A stretch of 64,000 bases of DNA. Source: Isoperla grammatica (lineage: Eukaryota; Arthropoda; Insecta; Plecoptera; Perlodidae). The stretch covers positions 281,501 through 345,500 of the forward strand of contig OX246747.1 of assembly GCA_945910005.1 (NCBI GenBank). Direction: 5' to 3'. Numbering within the stretch: the stretch's first letter is position 1; the number at the start of each line of letters is the position of its first letter. The notes beneath the pieces were generated by a model. That model searched no databases, was not told the origin of the DNA, and worked only from the letters and a program-made list of their open reading frames with translations. Positions 24,804 to 35,697 of the stretch are shown here, one piece after another. The position numbers and the translations under genes are program-made.

Positions 24804-25463
24804 GTATTTATCAAATATCTCGCTGAACATGAAAATATTAAACGGCTTAGCGTGAAAAAGTAAGTAATGCTTATTAAAGATGAAAAAGAAGTTAATAATA
24901 ATGAGTACAGACACAGATATATAAGTAAGAGAAAATATAAAAATTAATATATTATTCTTTAAACAACAGTTATTGAAAGCAACTTGTACACAGAAACCAG
25001 GAGCTCTTTGTTAATCCTGGCTACTTTACAGGAAGATCAAAGGAAGGTAAACATCAAACATTGAAACCGTTCGTAAAAAAGGATTAGATCTGTTAAGTGC
25101 AGCATCTTTATTACAGACAAACAAACAAACAATAATTGAAAACCAGAAAACACTCAGAGGCTACAAAGAGATTAAAATGAAAGGTAACATAACATAAAGC
25201 AAGGAGAATATAGAGAGAAAGATGCTGACGGCTCGTGGGTTTCCAACGAGTAGGGCATGAACAGTGTTAGAAGTAGAACAACTAGTTGAACTAGTGGTGG
25301 TAGTGGTGGTAGTAGTAGTGGTAGTAGTGGTTGTGGTAGCTAGTCATTTATCAGTCGAAATTTAAAAAACTACCCAATCACCAGAAGATCACACTGTTAG
25401 ATACAAATCGCGTAGCCAACATGAGCCAGCATGTGTCAACTAAGCCAGCAAGAGCCAACATGA
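24804..25463. other. AT-rich spacer
   Basis: No gene or element recognised. It contains a GTAGTG/GTGGTA trinucleotide tract at 25292-25340. Confidence 0.5.
25292..25340. repeat. GTAGTGGTG-type trinucleotide repeat
   Basis: Imperfect GTA/GTG triplets. Confidence 0.85.
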
Positions 25464-26247
25464 GCCGAGGTGTTATTGGAACAGGTAGTAGAGACACAGC
25501 GATCCAATGTTATTGCAACAGACTGTAGCGCCCACTGCTCGAGGCGATGTTATTGGAACAGCTAGTGTATTCACAGCGACCCAATGTTATTGCAACAGAC
25601 TGTAGCGCCCACTGCTCGAGGCGATGTTATTGGAACAGCTAGTGTATTCACAGCGACCCAATGTTATTGCAACAGACTGTAGCGCCCACTGCTCGAGGCG
25701 ATGTTATTGGAACAGCTAGTGTATTCACAGCGACCCAATGTTATTGCAACAGACTGTAGCGCCCACTGCTGGAGGTGATGTTATTGCAACAGCTAGTGTG
25801 TTCACAGCGACCCAATGTTATTGCAACAGACTGTAGCGCCCACTGCTGGAGGCGATGTTATTGGAACAGCTAGTGTATTCACAGCTACCCAATGTTATTG
25901 CAACAGACTGTAGCGCCCACTGCTGGAGGCGATGTTATTGCAACAGCTAGTGTATTTACAGCGACCCAATGTTATTGCAACAGACTGTAGCGCCCACTGC
26001 TGGAGGCGATGTTATTGGAACAGCTAGTGTATTCACAGCGACCCAATGTAATTGCAACAGACTGTAGCGCCCAGTGCTCGAGGCGATGTTATTGGAACAG
26101 CTAGTGTGTTCACAGCGACCCAATGTTATTGCAACAGACTGTAGCGCCCAGTGCTCGAGGCGATGTTATTGGAACAGCTAGTGTATTCACAGCGACCCAA
26201 TGTTATTGCAACAGACTGTAGCGCCCAGTGCTCGAGGCGATCTTACG
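25464..26247. repeat. 77-bp minisatellite array, about 10 copies (first)
   Basis: GCGATGTT starts recur 77 bp apart (25544, 25621 and so on). Each unit is an ancient dimer: GATGTTATTGGAACAGCTAG and AATGTTATTGCAACAGACTG are diverged halves. On the minus strand many copies read CCAGCAGTGGGCGCT, one mismatch from the vertebrate/fly CTCF core. Others carry CTCGAG in place of CTGGAG. Confidence 0.96.
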
Positions 26248-26377
26248 CAACAGCTAGTCCGATTACTAATTTAGCGAGAACACAATGGCCTAACAGTCGT
26301 ACTTAACCAGCCCTGAGGCTGTCGGGCCGGCAAGGTTAAACAGATATAGGTCTATGGTCCATGCACTCGCTTCGATA
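26248..26377. other. Junction sequence between the two 77-bp arrays
   Basis: About 130 bp with no recognisable feature. Confidence 0.5.
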
Positions 26378-26584
26378 CGTTATCTCGACCACGTGACCAT
26401 ATATCTCGACCATGTGTGTCGAAACTGTCGATATATCTCGATCACGTGACCACATATCTCGACCATGTGTGTCGATATATCTCGACCACGTGACCATATA
26501 TATCTCTACCATGTGTGTCGATATATCTCGACCACGTGACCATATATCTCGACCATGTGTGTCGATATATCTCGACCACGTGTG
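26378..26584. repeat. Short CTCGACCA(C/T)GTG repeats leading into the second 77-bp array
   Basis: Steps of about 30-60 bp mix ATATCTCGACCATGTGTGTC and CTCGACCACGTGACCATA. These share the CTCGACCACGTG core with the next array but lack the GGGCAGACATAGCTC part, so they look like a precursor or a scrambled edge. Confidence 0.85.
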
Positions 26585-28244
26585 TGTCGATACATAGGTC
26601 GATATCAACCCCTTATCAAGGGCAGACATAGCTCTGTAGTTCAGTTATATCGATATATTTCGACCACATGTGTGTCGATACATAGGTCGATATCAACCCC
26701 TCATAGAGGGCAGACATAGCTCTGTAGTTCAGTTATATCGATATATCTCGACCACGTGTGTGTCGATACATAGGTCGATATCAAGGGCAGACATAGCTCT
26801 GAAGTTCAGTTATATCGATATATCTCGACCACGTGTGTGTCGATACATAGGTCGATATCAAGGGCAGACATAGCTCTGTAGTTCAGTTATATCGATATAT
26901 CTCGACCACATGTGTGTCGATACATAGGTCGATATCAAGGGCAGACATAGCTCTGAAGTTCAGTTATATCGATATATCTCGACCACGTGTGTGTCGATAC
27001 ATAGGTCGATATCAAGGGCAGACATAGCTCTGTAGTTCAGTTATATCGATATATTTCGACCACATGTGTGTCGATACATAGGTCGATATCAACCCCTCAT
27101 AGAGGGCAGACATAGCTCTGTAGTTCAGTTATATCGATATATCTCGACCACGTGTGTGGCGATACATAGGTCGATATCAAGGGCAGACATAGCTCTGTAG
27201 TTCAGTTATATCGATATATCTCGACCACGTGTGTGTCGATACATAGGTCGATATCAAGGGCAGACATAGCTCTGTAGTTCAGTTATATCGATATATCTCG
27301 ACCACGTGTGTGTCGATACATAGGTCGATATCAAGGGCAGACATAGCTCTGTAGTTCAGTTATATCGATATATCTCGACCACATGTGTGTCGATACATAG
27401 GTCGATATCAAGGGCAGACATAGCTCTGTAGTTCAGTTATATCGATATATCTCGACCACGTGTGTGTCGATACATAGGTCGATATCAAGGGCAGGCATAG
27501 CTCTGTAGTTCAGTTATATCGATATATCTCGACCACATGTGTGGCGATACATAGGTCGATATCAAGGGCAGACATAGCTCTGTAGTTCAGTTATATCGAT
27601 ATATCTCGACCACATGTGTGTCGATACATAGGTCGATATCAAGGGCAGACATAGCTCTGTAGTTCAGTTATATCGATATATCTCGACCACATGTGTGTCG
27701 ATACATAGGTCGATATCAAGGGCAGACATAGCTCTGTAGTTCAGTTATATCGATATATCTCGACCACGTGTGTGTCGATACATAGGTCGATATCAAGGGC
27801 AGACATAGCTCTGTAGTTCAGTTATATCGATATATCTCGACCACGTGTGTGTCGATACATAGGTCGATATCAAGGGCAGACATAGCTCTGTAGTTCAGTT
27901 ATATCGATATATCTCGACCACGTGTGTGTCGATACATAGGTCGATATCAAGGGCAGACATAGCTCTGTAGTTCAGTTATATCGATATATCTCGACCACGT
28001 GTGTGTCGATACATAGGTCGATATCAAGGGCAGACATAGCTCTGTAGTTCAGTTATATCGATATATCTCGACCACATGTGTGTCGATACATAGGTCGATA
28101 TCAAGGGCAGACATAGCTCTGTAGTTCAGTTATATCGATATATCTCGACCACGTGTGTGTCGATACATAGGTCGATATCAAGGGCAGACATAGCTCTGTA
28201 GTTCAGTTATATCGATATATCTCGACCACGTGTGTGTCGATACA
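26585..28244. repeat. 77-bp minisatellite array, about 21 copies (second), with TATCGATA and CACGTG
   Basis: The period is 77 bp (AGCTCTG at 27884 and 27961). Two early units and one near 27090 carry a longer form with AACCCCTCATAGAGGG. Each unit has the palindrome TATCGATA (the insect DRE consensus), an E-box CACGTG or CACATG, and two further CGATA motifs. The sequence is unrelated to the adjacent 77-bp array, despite the equal period. Confidence 0.97.
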
Positions 28245-29390
28245 TATCCATATAATCCCCTCGCGAATGCAAGAAAGAGTTCCGCTGTGTTTGCCCTGAC
28301 GTCGTCAAAGGATATTCCCAGCGGTTGGTTTGAAGTCAACGATCGAGTTTACCCACGATTGTGGATTCATTCCAGATAGAACTTTCTCTTGAAATCATGA
28401 AAAATGTAAACAAAATATGTTGTAGCGCTTTATAAACTGTTTATTTGAACAGCGCGCCATTCTTTGAAAATATGTATTGAAACAAATATAGCAACATTTT
28501 GCCGTCGGTGTCTCGAGCCATTTTGAAATAGTAAATGAACCAATACTAAATTTGGTGTCAATTTAAATATTCAAATAAATATTTAAATATTTAACACACA
28601 AACACAGTAACAGCAAAATGTGAGGTGGCTATCTGATGGTAAATTTTTGTCCGGTTACGAATATACTAATGTAAACGCAATCTGGTACGTATTAGAGGCA
28701 GAAATTACATTTCAAATGCTGTCAATAACTGTGAGTAACGGTGGCAGACCGCGGCGAAAACACTAGACAGAATGACAACGAAAATTCTTAGCAACGCACA
28801 GTCGCACATTGCACTGCATTCAACAATATCGGGAAGTATAATAGCTATGGAAATTAGAAACATTTTTGGAATGCGCATTCTTGAATTGTTGTTGATTGTT
28901 GTTTTTATTAGCTTTGAGATCTTTTCGCCAGAACGTTCGTAGATATGGACGCGCTCGCTTATCAACGCGTCAAACAGAGCGTTTTCCTAGTATTTATACA
29001 CTTCACTTAGATAAGATATACAATTTCTTTCAATAATTCAATAATATTTATGTGTTCATCTACAACTAATATACCTTTCGCTCGAACCAGTAAAAGTGAG
29101 GGTACCTATAAATAAAAGTGCCTTAATCTAATATTACAATATCACGTTCTGTGGATTAAAATTTAAATGTATGTGACGTGACCACAATGTTTCACTTCAT
29201 GTTGAGATTATAATGAACAACCATAAAACATTAAAAACACAATTTCTATGCAATTCTTATTAAGAACTATAATTAATGCCTACTGTAACACTGTAACTTC
29301 AATATAATACACACAAACGAGGAGTGGTTCGAGTAGTATTCTTTGAATCTAAAAGGCACGAAAAAATTATAGAAGTGAAAAAAAATTTTG
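28245..29390. other. AT-rich spacer, no recognised gene
   Basis: Short open frames only. The minus-strand 28705-28965 frame starts within the segment (28935-28991) that is an inverted copy of 4928-4985, so its N terminus is repeat-derived. Confidence 0.5.
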
Positions 29391-29504
29391 CCTTCGGCGA
29401 ATTGGCCTCCGGCGGCTGGGGCCCCCCTTTCAATCCCCTCATCTAACTTTTCTCTAACTAACCCCCCCCCCCCCCCCCCGAAATAATTCCTAGTTACGCC
29501 ACTG
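29391..29504. mobile_element. hAT-type terminus fragment
   Basis: It ends in sequence whose reverse complement starts CAGTGGCGTAACTAGG, a typical hAT terminus, followed inward by a long C run. It also carries TTGCCTTCGGCGAA and GCCTCCGGCGGC motifs shared with the element at 6964-8048. The partner end was not found, so this is a fragment or an element whose left boundary I cannot place. Confidence 0.55.
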
Positions 29505-29572
29505 GCTTCCGGTAATGAATTCGGCTATTTCGCCTCTTGCTCACAAGCTCACAGTGCCTCGCCCACCTTCCC

Positions 29573-31248
29573 TCAGCCTCAGCCTCAGCCTCAGCCTCAT
29601 CGCTCAGCCTCAGCCTCAGCCTCAGCCTCATCGCTCAGCCTCATCGCTCAGCCTCAGCCTCAGCCTCAGCCTCAGCCTCAGCCTCAGCCTCAGCCTCAGC
29701 CTCATCGCTCAGCCTCAGCCTCAGCCTCAGCCTCAGCCTCAGCCTCAGCCTCAGCCTCAGCCTCAGCCTCAGCCTCAGCCTCATCGCTCAGCCTCAGCCT
29801 CAGCCTCAGCCTCAGCCTCAGCCTCAGCCTCAGCCTCAGCCTCAGCCTCAGCCTCATCGCTCAGCCTCAGCCTCAGCCTCAGCCTCATCGCTCAGCCTCA
29901 GCCTCAGCCTCAGCCTCAGTCTCAGCCTCAGCCTCAGCCTCAGCCTCAGCCTCAGCCTCAGCCTCAGCCTCAGCCTCAGCCTCAGCCTCAGCCTCATCGC
30001 TCAGCCTCAGCCTCAGCCTCAGCCTCAGCCTCAGCCTCAGCCTCAGCCTCAGCCTCAGCCTCATCGCTCAGCCTCAGCCTCAGCCTCAGCCTCAGCCTCA
30101 TCGCTCAGCCTCAGCCTCAGCCTCAGTCTCAGCCTCAGCCTCAGCCTCAGCCTCAGCCTCAGCCTCAGCCTCAGCCTCAGCCTCAGCCTCAGCCTCAGCC
30201 TCAGCCTCAGTCTCAGCCTCAGCCTCAGCCTCAGCCTCAGCCTCAGCCTCAGCCTCAGCCTCAGCCTCAGCCTCAGCCTCATCGCTCAGCCTCAGCCTCA
30301 GCCTCAGCCTCAGTCTCAGCCTCAGCCTCAGCCTCAGCCTCAGCCTCAGCCTCATCGCTCAGCCTCAGCCTCAGCCTCAGCCTCAGCCTCAGCCTCAGCC
30401 TCAGCCTCAGCCTCAGCCTCAGCCTCATCGCTCAGCCTCAGCCTCAGCCTCAGCCTCAGCCTCATCGCTCAGCCTCAGCCTCAGCCTCAGCCTCAGTCTC
30501 AGCCTCAGCCTCAGCCTCAGCCTCAGCCTCAGCCTCAGCCTCAGCCTCAGCCTCAGCCTCAGCCTCAGCCTCATCGCTCAGCCTCAGCCTCAGCCTCAGC
30601 CTCAGCCTCAGCCTCAGCCTCAGCCTCAGCCTCAGCCTCAGCCTCAGCCTCAGCCTCATCGCTCAGCCTCAGCCTCAGCCTCAGCCTCAGCCTCATCGCT
30701 CAGCCTCAGCCTCAGCCTCAGTCTCAGCCTCAGCCTCAGCCTCAGCCTCAGCCTCAGCCTCAGCCTCAGCCTCAGCCTCAGCCTCAGCCTCAGCCTCAGT
30801 CTCAGCCTCAGCCTCAGCCTCAGCCTCAGCCTCAGCCTCAGCCTCAGCCTCAGCCTCAGCCTCAGCCTCATCGCTCAGCCTCAGCCTCAGCCTCAGCCTC
30901 AGTCTCAGCCTCAGCCTCAGCCTCAGCCTCAGCCTCAGCCTCAGCCTCAGCCTCAGCCTCAGCCTCAGCCTCATCGCTCAGCCTCAGCCTCAGCCTCAGC
31001 CTCAGCCTCAGCCTCAGCCTCAGCCTCAGCCTCAGCCTCAGCCTCAGCCTCATCGCTCAGCCTCAGCCTCAGCCTCAGCCTCAGCCTCATCGCTCAGCCT
31101 CAGCCTCAGCCTCAGTCTCAGCCTCAGCCTCAGCCTCAGCCTCAGCCTCACCCTCAGCCTCAGCCTCAGCCTCAGCCTCAGCTTCAGCCTCAGCCTCAGC
31201 CTCAGCCTCAGTCTCAGCCTCAGCCTCAGTCTCAGCCTCAGCTTCAGC
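29573..31248. repeat. CAGCCT hexanucleotide array with CATCGCT interruptions
   Basis: About 1.7 kb of CAGCCT is interrupted many times by the 7-bp CATCGCT, which shifts reading phase by one, and by single CAGTCT variants. The spacing of these markers repeats, for example a block with CAGTCT four or five hexamers after CATCGCT, so larger segments were duplicated. The 581- and 610-codon plus frames and the minus RLRL/EAEA frames are low-complexity by-products. Confidence 0.97.
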
Positions 31249-31811
31249 CGGCGACTCTGACGAGAAACATCAAATAATAAACAAAACGTGTCTATCAAAA
31301 ATTAACAGAACGGGTTTGTTCCAGGCGGCGAGGAAAGCTCACAAAGAGCACCGGAAACGAGCTGTTTAACATCGGTTTCCGGCTGTAAAAGTCCCCTTCC
31401 GGCGGGCGTTTACGATACCGCCATCTTGTTTACAGTCGAGACGATGCTCGGTAGGCCTATAGATCGGGGGAGGTCGGGGAACCGCCGAAGTAGTTGTATA
31501 CAGACATTGACACGCTCAATGCAACAGACTCATGCTTACGAAGTAGCTAAGTCCAATTGATGGTCTTGTGGTAACTTGTTATACCACTAAAGTTACCAGA
31601 CAGTAACGTTTCTGTGCCCACTCCCGTAGTACGAGTAGCCAGCGTAGGTGGCCACTGCGTTATTTCATCAATCTCGATTAGCATTGTTGCAAAAATATGA
31701 GACGTAAAGCCCAAATATCAACAACAATATCATCATCATCATCATCATCGTCGTCATCATCATCATCTATTGTGCACAGGTTCATAAGGGATAGCTTCTA
31801 CCTGCAGTTGG
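31249..31811. other. Spacer with a CATCTTG motif and an ATC microsatellite
   Basis: It contains CCGCCATCTTG near 31419 (YY1/Pho-type core) beside CTTCCGG (about 31398). A CAT/CGT trinucleotide tract lies at 31730-31768. No coding sequence recognised. Confidence 0.5.
31730..31768. repeat. ATC/GTC trinucleotide microsatellite
   Basis: Thirteen triplets, CAT with three CGT variants in the middle. Confidence 0.9.
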
Positions 31812-33143
31812 CTACCTGTAACGGTGGGCGTGGCCAAGCATGTGTGTTGCCTGTAACGGTGGGCGTGGCCAAGCAAGTGCGTTGCCTGTAACGGTGGGCG
31901 TGGGCAAGCATGTGTGTTGCCTGTAACGGTGGGCGTGGCCAAGCATGTGTGTTGCCTGTAACGGTGGGCGTGGCCAAGCATGTGTGTTGCCTGTAACGGT
32001 GGGCGTGGCCAAGCATGTGTGTTGCCTGTAACGGTGGGCGTGGCCAAGCAAGTGTGTTGCCTATAACGGTGGGCGTGGCCAAGCATGTGTGTTGCCTGTA
32101 ACGGTGGGCGTGGCCAAGCATGTGTGTTGCCTGTAACGGTGGGCGGGGTCAAGCATGTGTGTTGCCTGAAACGGTGGGCGTGGCCAAGCATGTGTGTTGC
32201 CTGTAACGGTGGGCGTGGCCAAGCATGTGTGTTGCCTATAACGGTGGGCGTGGCCAAGCAAGTGTGTTGCCTGTAACGGTGGGCGTGGCCAAGCATGTGT
32301 GTTGCCTGTAACGGTGGGCGTGGCCAAGCATGTGTGTTGCCTGTAACGGTGGGCGTGGCCAAGCATGTGTGTTGCCTGTAACGGTGGGCGTGGCAAAGCA
32401 TGTGTGTTGCCTGTAACGGTGGGCGTGGCCAAGCATGTGTGTTGCCTGTAACGGTGGGCGTGGCAAAGCATGTGTGTTGCCTGTAACGGTGGGCGTGGCC
32501 AAGCATGTGTGTTGCCTGTAACGGTGGGCGTGGCCAAGCATGTGTGTTGCCTGTAACGGTGGGCGTGGCCAAGCATGTGTGTTGCCTGTAACGGTGGGCG
32601 TGGCCAAGCATGTGTGTTGCCTGTAACGGTGGGCGTGGCCAAGCATGTGTGTTGCCTGTAACGGTGGGCGTGGGCAAGCATGTGTGTTGCCTGTAACGGT
32701 GGGCGTGGCCAAGCATGTGTGTTGCCTGTAACGGTGGGCGTGGCCAAGCATGTGTGTTGCCTGTAACGGTGGGCGTGGCCAAGCATGTGTGTTGCCTGTA
32801 ACGGTGGGCGTGGCCAAGCATGTGTGTTGCCTGTAACGGTGGGCGTGGCCAAGCATGTGTGTTGCCTGTAACGGTGGGCGTGGCCAAGCATGTGTGTTAC
32901 CTGTAACGGTGGGCGTGGCCAAGCATGTGTGTTGCCTGTAACGGTGGGCGTGGCCACGCAAGTGTGTTGCCTGTAACGGTGGGCGTGGCCAAGCATGTGT
33001 GTTGCCTGTAACGGTGGGCGTGGCCAAGCATGTGTGTTACCTGTAACGGTGGGCGTGGCCAAGCATGTGTGTTGCCTGTAACGGTGGGCGTGGCCACGCA
33101 AGTGTGTTGCCTGTAACGGTGGGCGTGGCCAAGCATGTGTGAT
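31812..33143. repeat. 35-bp minisatellite array, about 38 copies
   Basis: The unit is GTTGCCTGTAACGGTGGGCG followed by TGGCCAAGCATGTGT. Each unit holds GGGCGTGGC, a KLF/Sp-type GT box. Three units equal 105 bp, so all three minus frames stay open for hundreds of codons (for example 31763-32887 and 32061-33101). These are not genes: the same repeat is read in every phase. A triplet of units with ACGCAAGTG and GTTACC variants is duplicated near 32900-33110. Confidence 0.97.
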
Positions 33144-33219
33144 TGTGTGTGTCTTCTCAGCGGAAGACGGCTCTTAGGAATGTGTGGAAGAACACCAGGA
33201 ATGTTTTGATTTTCATGGA

Positions 33220-33381
33220 TTTAGCGCGGTTGAAGGATCTAAGGTCGGTATGCGAATACTTACCTTGGGGCTACTATATGTGTTCATCTATGTAGACACA
33301 ATAGCGCGGTTGAAGGATCTGAGGTCGGTATGCGAATACTTACCTTAGGGCTACTATATGTATTCATCTATGTAGACGCAA
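33220..33381. repeat. 80-bp tandem duplication
   Basis: AGCGCGGTTGAAGGATCT starts at 33223 and 33303. The two copies differ at a handful of positions. Confidence 0.93.
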
Positions 33382-33568
33382 CAAGATCAGAGTCAGTGCT
33401 ATCCTCGTAAGCCGCAGCCCCGGCGTCGAGGCCCGGCTGCGTCGCGACTCAGCGGCGCCACACGGGTTAACGGCGGCTATTAGCGAGATAAGCAGCTATA
33501 ACGATCCACTGCTAACCGAAGCAGACATGTCTTCGGTACTGAGTGCTTTGGGTGGTCGCGTGGCCTCC

Positions 33569-33608
33569 AGTGGCGGCTCGTGGGGGGGGGGGGGGGGGGG
33601 GAGGGGGC
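33569..33608 (+). mobile_element. hAT-type terminus with poly-G
   Basis: CAGTGGCGGCTCGTGGG followed by a long G run (33582-33607). CAGTGGCGGCTCGTG is a familiar hAT-type left end. No inverted partner is visible nearby, so it is a remnant or its right end is diverged. Confidence 0.45.
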
Positions 33609-33847
33609 TCAGCACGGCGGCTATTAGCGAGCTATAGGCAATCTTACGCACAGTTTAGCGGGCGCTGACATCTTGTGCGTCCACACTACTTCCTCAATGC
33701 ACAGCCTTCTCGACGGGTCAATCCGCGATAGAACCTGGGATTGAACCGACGTTCAAGATGGCTGTGCTCAATGTAACCCGGCAAAATTATTTAAATTACA
33801 AATTATATTCAAGAAGGCTGTGTTAACAGGGAAGGGGACCTCCCGTA

Positions 33848-34182
33848 CCTCTACTTCAAAAACCGTAAAGAATTTTAATTTATAAATTATTTCACAAGAA
33901 GGGGCTTCGAAATCAAAAATATTAATCAACAGCGCACTGTGGTTTAGTAAGCTCTACATACTGAATGCTCTAAGTTGTGTCTTACATTGTAATCAGTATG
34001 CTTTTTTTGTATATAATTAATTTTATTAATAGTCAAAATAACTACGAGAATGGTTATATGTCATTGTCTTCTGTAGGGCTTACCAAACTACAGTGCGCTG
34101 TTGATTTAGATTTTCGATTTCTTGTTGCAATCTTGAGATATAATTAAATAATGAACATTTTCTGCGGTTTTTTACGTAGAGA
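33848..34182. mobile_element. Foldback inverted repeat, possible MITE
   Basis: The left arm 33848-33957 and right arm 34074-34182 are inverted copies. They match best over AATCAACAGCGCACTGT and more loosely out to CTCTAC at both outer ends, with a loop of about 116 bp. Transcripts would fold into a hairpin of roughly 110 bp. Boundaries and target duplication are unclear, so the transposon call is inferred. Confidence 0.65.
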
Positions 34183-34332
34183 CTACCCTTCGCTCTTAAA
34201 GATTGGGTTAAATGGTGGCCGAAAGTTCAAACATGACGAAAACATTATACCTTATATAACGATCCACTGAGTGAGTCAGCTAACCGAGCAGACATGTCTT
34301 TGGTAGTTGAGTGCTTTGGGTGGTCGCGTGGC

Positions 34333-34886
34333 CTATTACCACTAAACAGACACCCCTCATCATTATCCTCAGACACCGTTATGAGCATCTGTATCGCTAT
34401 CTGCGAGATTTCGCTCCAATGAACGCGAACAAAAGCCCGGCAACTTCTGTGCAGTTACTATTACATGCCTATGCTCAGAAATAACGATATAATATGTCAA
34501 TTTAGTGCAAGATAAATAAATAAAACAAACATATGTATTGTAAATATGCTGTTAGCTATATAAATACGTATCAATCATAATCAGTATGTTTAAAAACACT
34601 TGTACGTGTATTGTCCAATACAAGTTTAGTTGATGACCTCACCACAGTGTTACCGCAAACCCGTTCGCCTCCCCCTCTGAGCTGAGAAAAGACGGGTAAA
34701 GGTGTAACTTCCAATCATTCCCATTTGCCAGGACCCTTCCTGAGACTTTCCAAATTCAGTGTACTGCATCCAACATTTACACTTAATAAAGGTATATTTA
34801 CTGGTTGTTGCTAATCCAACCTCCTATATTAAACTCACACTAATAATATCCAATACAACTCGTTGTTTTTCTTGACGAAATGCAAT
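34333..34886. other. AT-rich spacer
   Basis: Nothing recognised. Confidence 0.5.
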
Positions 34887-34989
34887 CCGTGTTCCTCTCT
34901 GCCCTCCTACTTGCCCCTTTCCGTGTTCCTCTCTGCCCTCCTACTTGCCCCTTTCCGTGTTCCTCTCTGCCCTGCTACTTGCCCCTTTC
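34887..34989. repeat. 34-bp tandem repeat, three copies
   Basis: CCGTGTTCCTCTCTGCCCT starts at 34887, 34921 and 34955. It is pyrimidine-rich on the plus strand. Confidence 0.93.
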
Positions 34990-35276
34990 CTCCAAACACC
35001 CCCCGATTTCATCTTCATATTTCACCCACTCATCGTCTCGATTAGCCAAGTTGCAGAAATATGAGACGTAAAACCCAAATATCGTCATCACCCTAACGTT
35101 CTGCCTTGAGCAACATATCCATCACTTCTGTGTTACGCCGACGCGCATGCGTACTAACCATAGCAGTCAGGTTTTATTACATGAACAAACTCCATAGCAA
35201 CCATAAACAAATGACAAAGGCTAATAACTCGACTGTGCATTCCGCCCGCAAACACATTCAAGTGTAGAACAGGTAT

Positions 35277-35697
35277 GATTACATGGTTGCATCACAGTGT
35301 TATGAGGATTACATGGTTGCATCACAGTGTTATGAGGATTACATGGTTGCATCACAGTGTTATGAGGATTACATGGTTGCATCACAGTGTTATGAGGATT
35401 ACATGGTTGCATCACAGTGTTATGAGGATTACATGGTTGCATCACAGTGTTATGAGGATTACATGGTTGCATCACAGTGTTATGAGGATTACATGGTTGC
35501 ATCACAGTGTTATGAGGATTACATGGTTGCATCACAGTGTTATGAGGATTACATGGTTGCATCACAGTGTTATGAGGATTACATGGTTGCATCACAGTGT
35601 TATGAGGATTACATGGTTGCATCACAGTGTTATGAGGATTACATGGTTGCATCACAGTGTTATGAGGATTACATGGTTGCATCACAGTGTTATAAGG
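35277..35697. repeat. 30-bp minisatellite, 14 nearly identical copies
   Basis: GATTACATGGTTGCATCACA starts every 30 bp, and apart from the final ATAAGGATC the copies are identical. The period is divisible by 3, so ten-residue peptides repeat in two plus frames and one minus frame. Complete identity points to very recent expansion, or to an assembly-sensitive length. Confidence 0.97.

Larger units (their letters stand above)
33471..34332. repeat. Mosaic of two split copies of a dispersed repeat
   Basis: Copy 1 runs from CGGCGGCTATTAGCGAG at 33471 through AACGATCCACTG to GTGGCCT near 33566. The start of copy 2 (CGGCGGCTATTAGCGAG) is at 33616. Its end, AACGATCCACTG to GGTCGCGTGGCCT, is at about 34258-34332. 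Copy 2 is therefore split by roughly 620 bp that contain the foldback repeat at 33848-34182. It may be a SINE-like or other interspersed element. I do not recognise the family. Confidence 0.65.

Noticed and set aside
29573..31248. Telomeric repeat
   Set aside because: CAGCCT is not a known telomere motif (TTAGG or TTAGGG), and the array is internal with irregular interruptions.
29515..31369. Ser/Leu, Pro/Gln and Ala/Ser-rich proteins of 581 and 610 residues
   Set aside because: They are direct translations of a CAGCCT array in shifting phase, with overlapping frames on both strands.
31763..33136. Minus-strand His/Pro/Thr-rich proteins up to 374 residues
   Set aside because: The 35-bp repeat is open in all three minus frames and gives the same peptide; no gene context.
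33730..33770. tRNA-like or SINE B-box (GGGATTGAACCGAC)
   Set aside because: Only a loose match to the reverse complement of a B box; no A box at the right distance and no cloverleaf.
35277..35697. CRISPR array
   Set aside because: Head-to-tail copies without unique spacers, in a eukaryotic context; the same holds for all other arrays.
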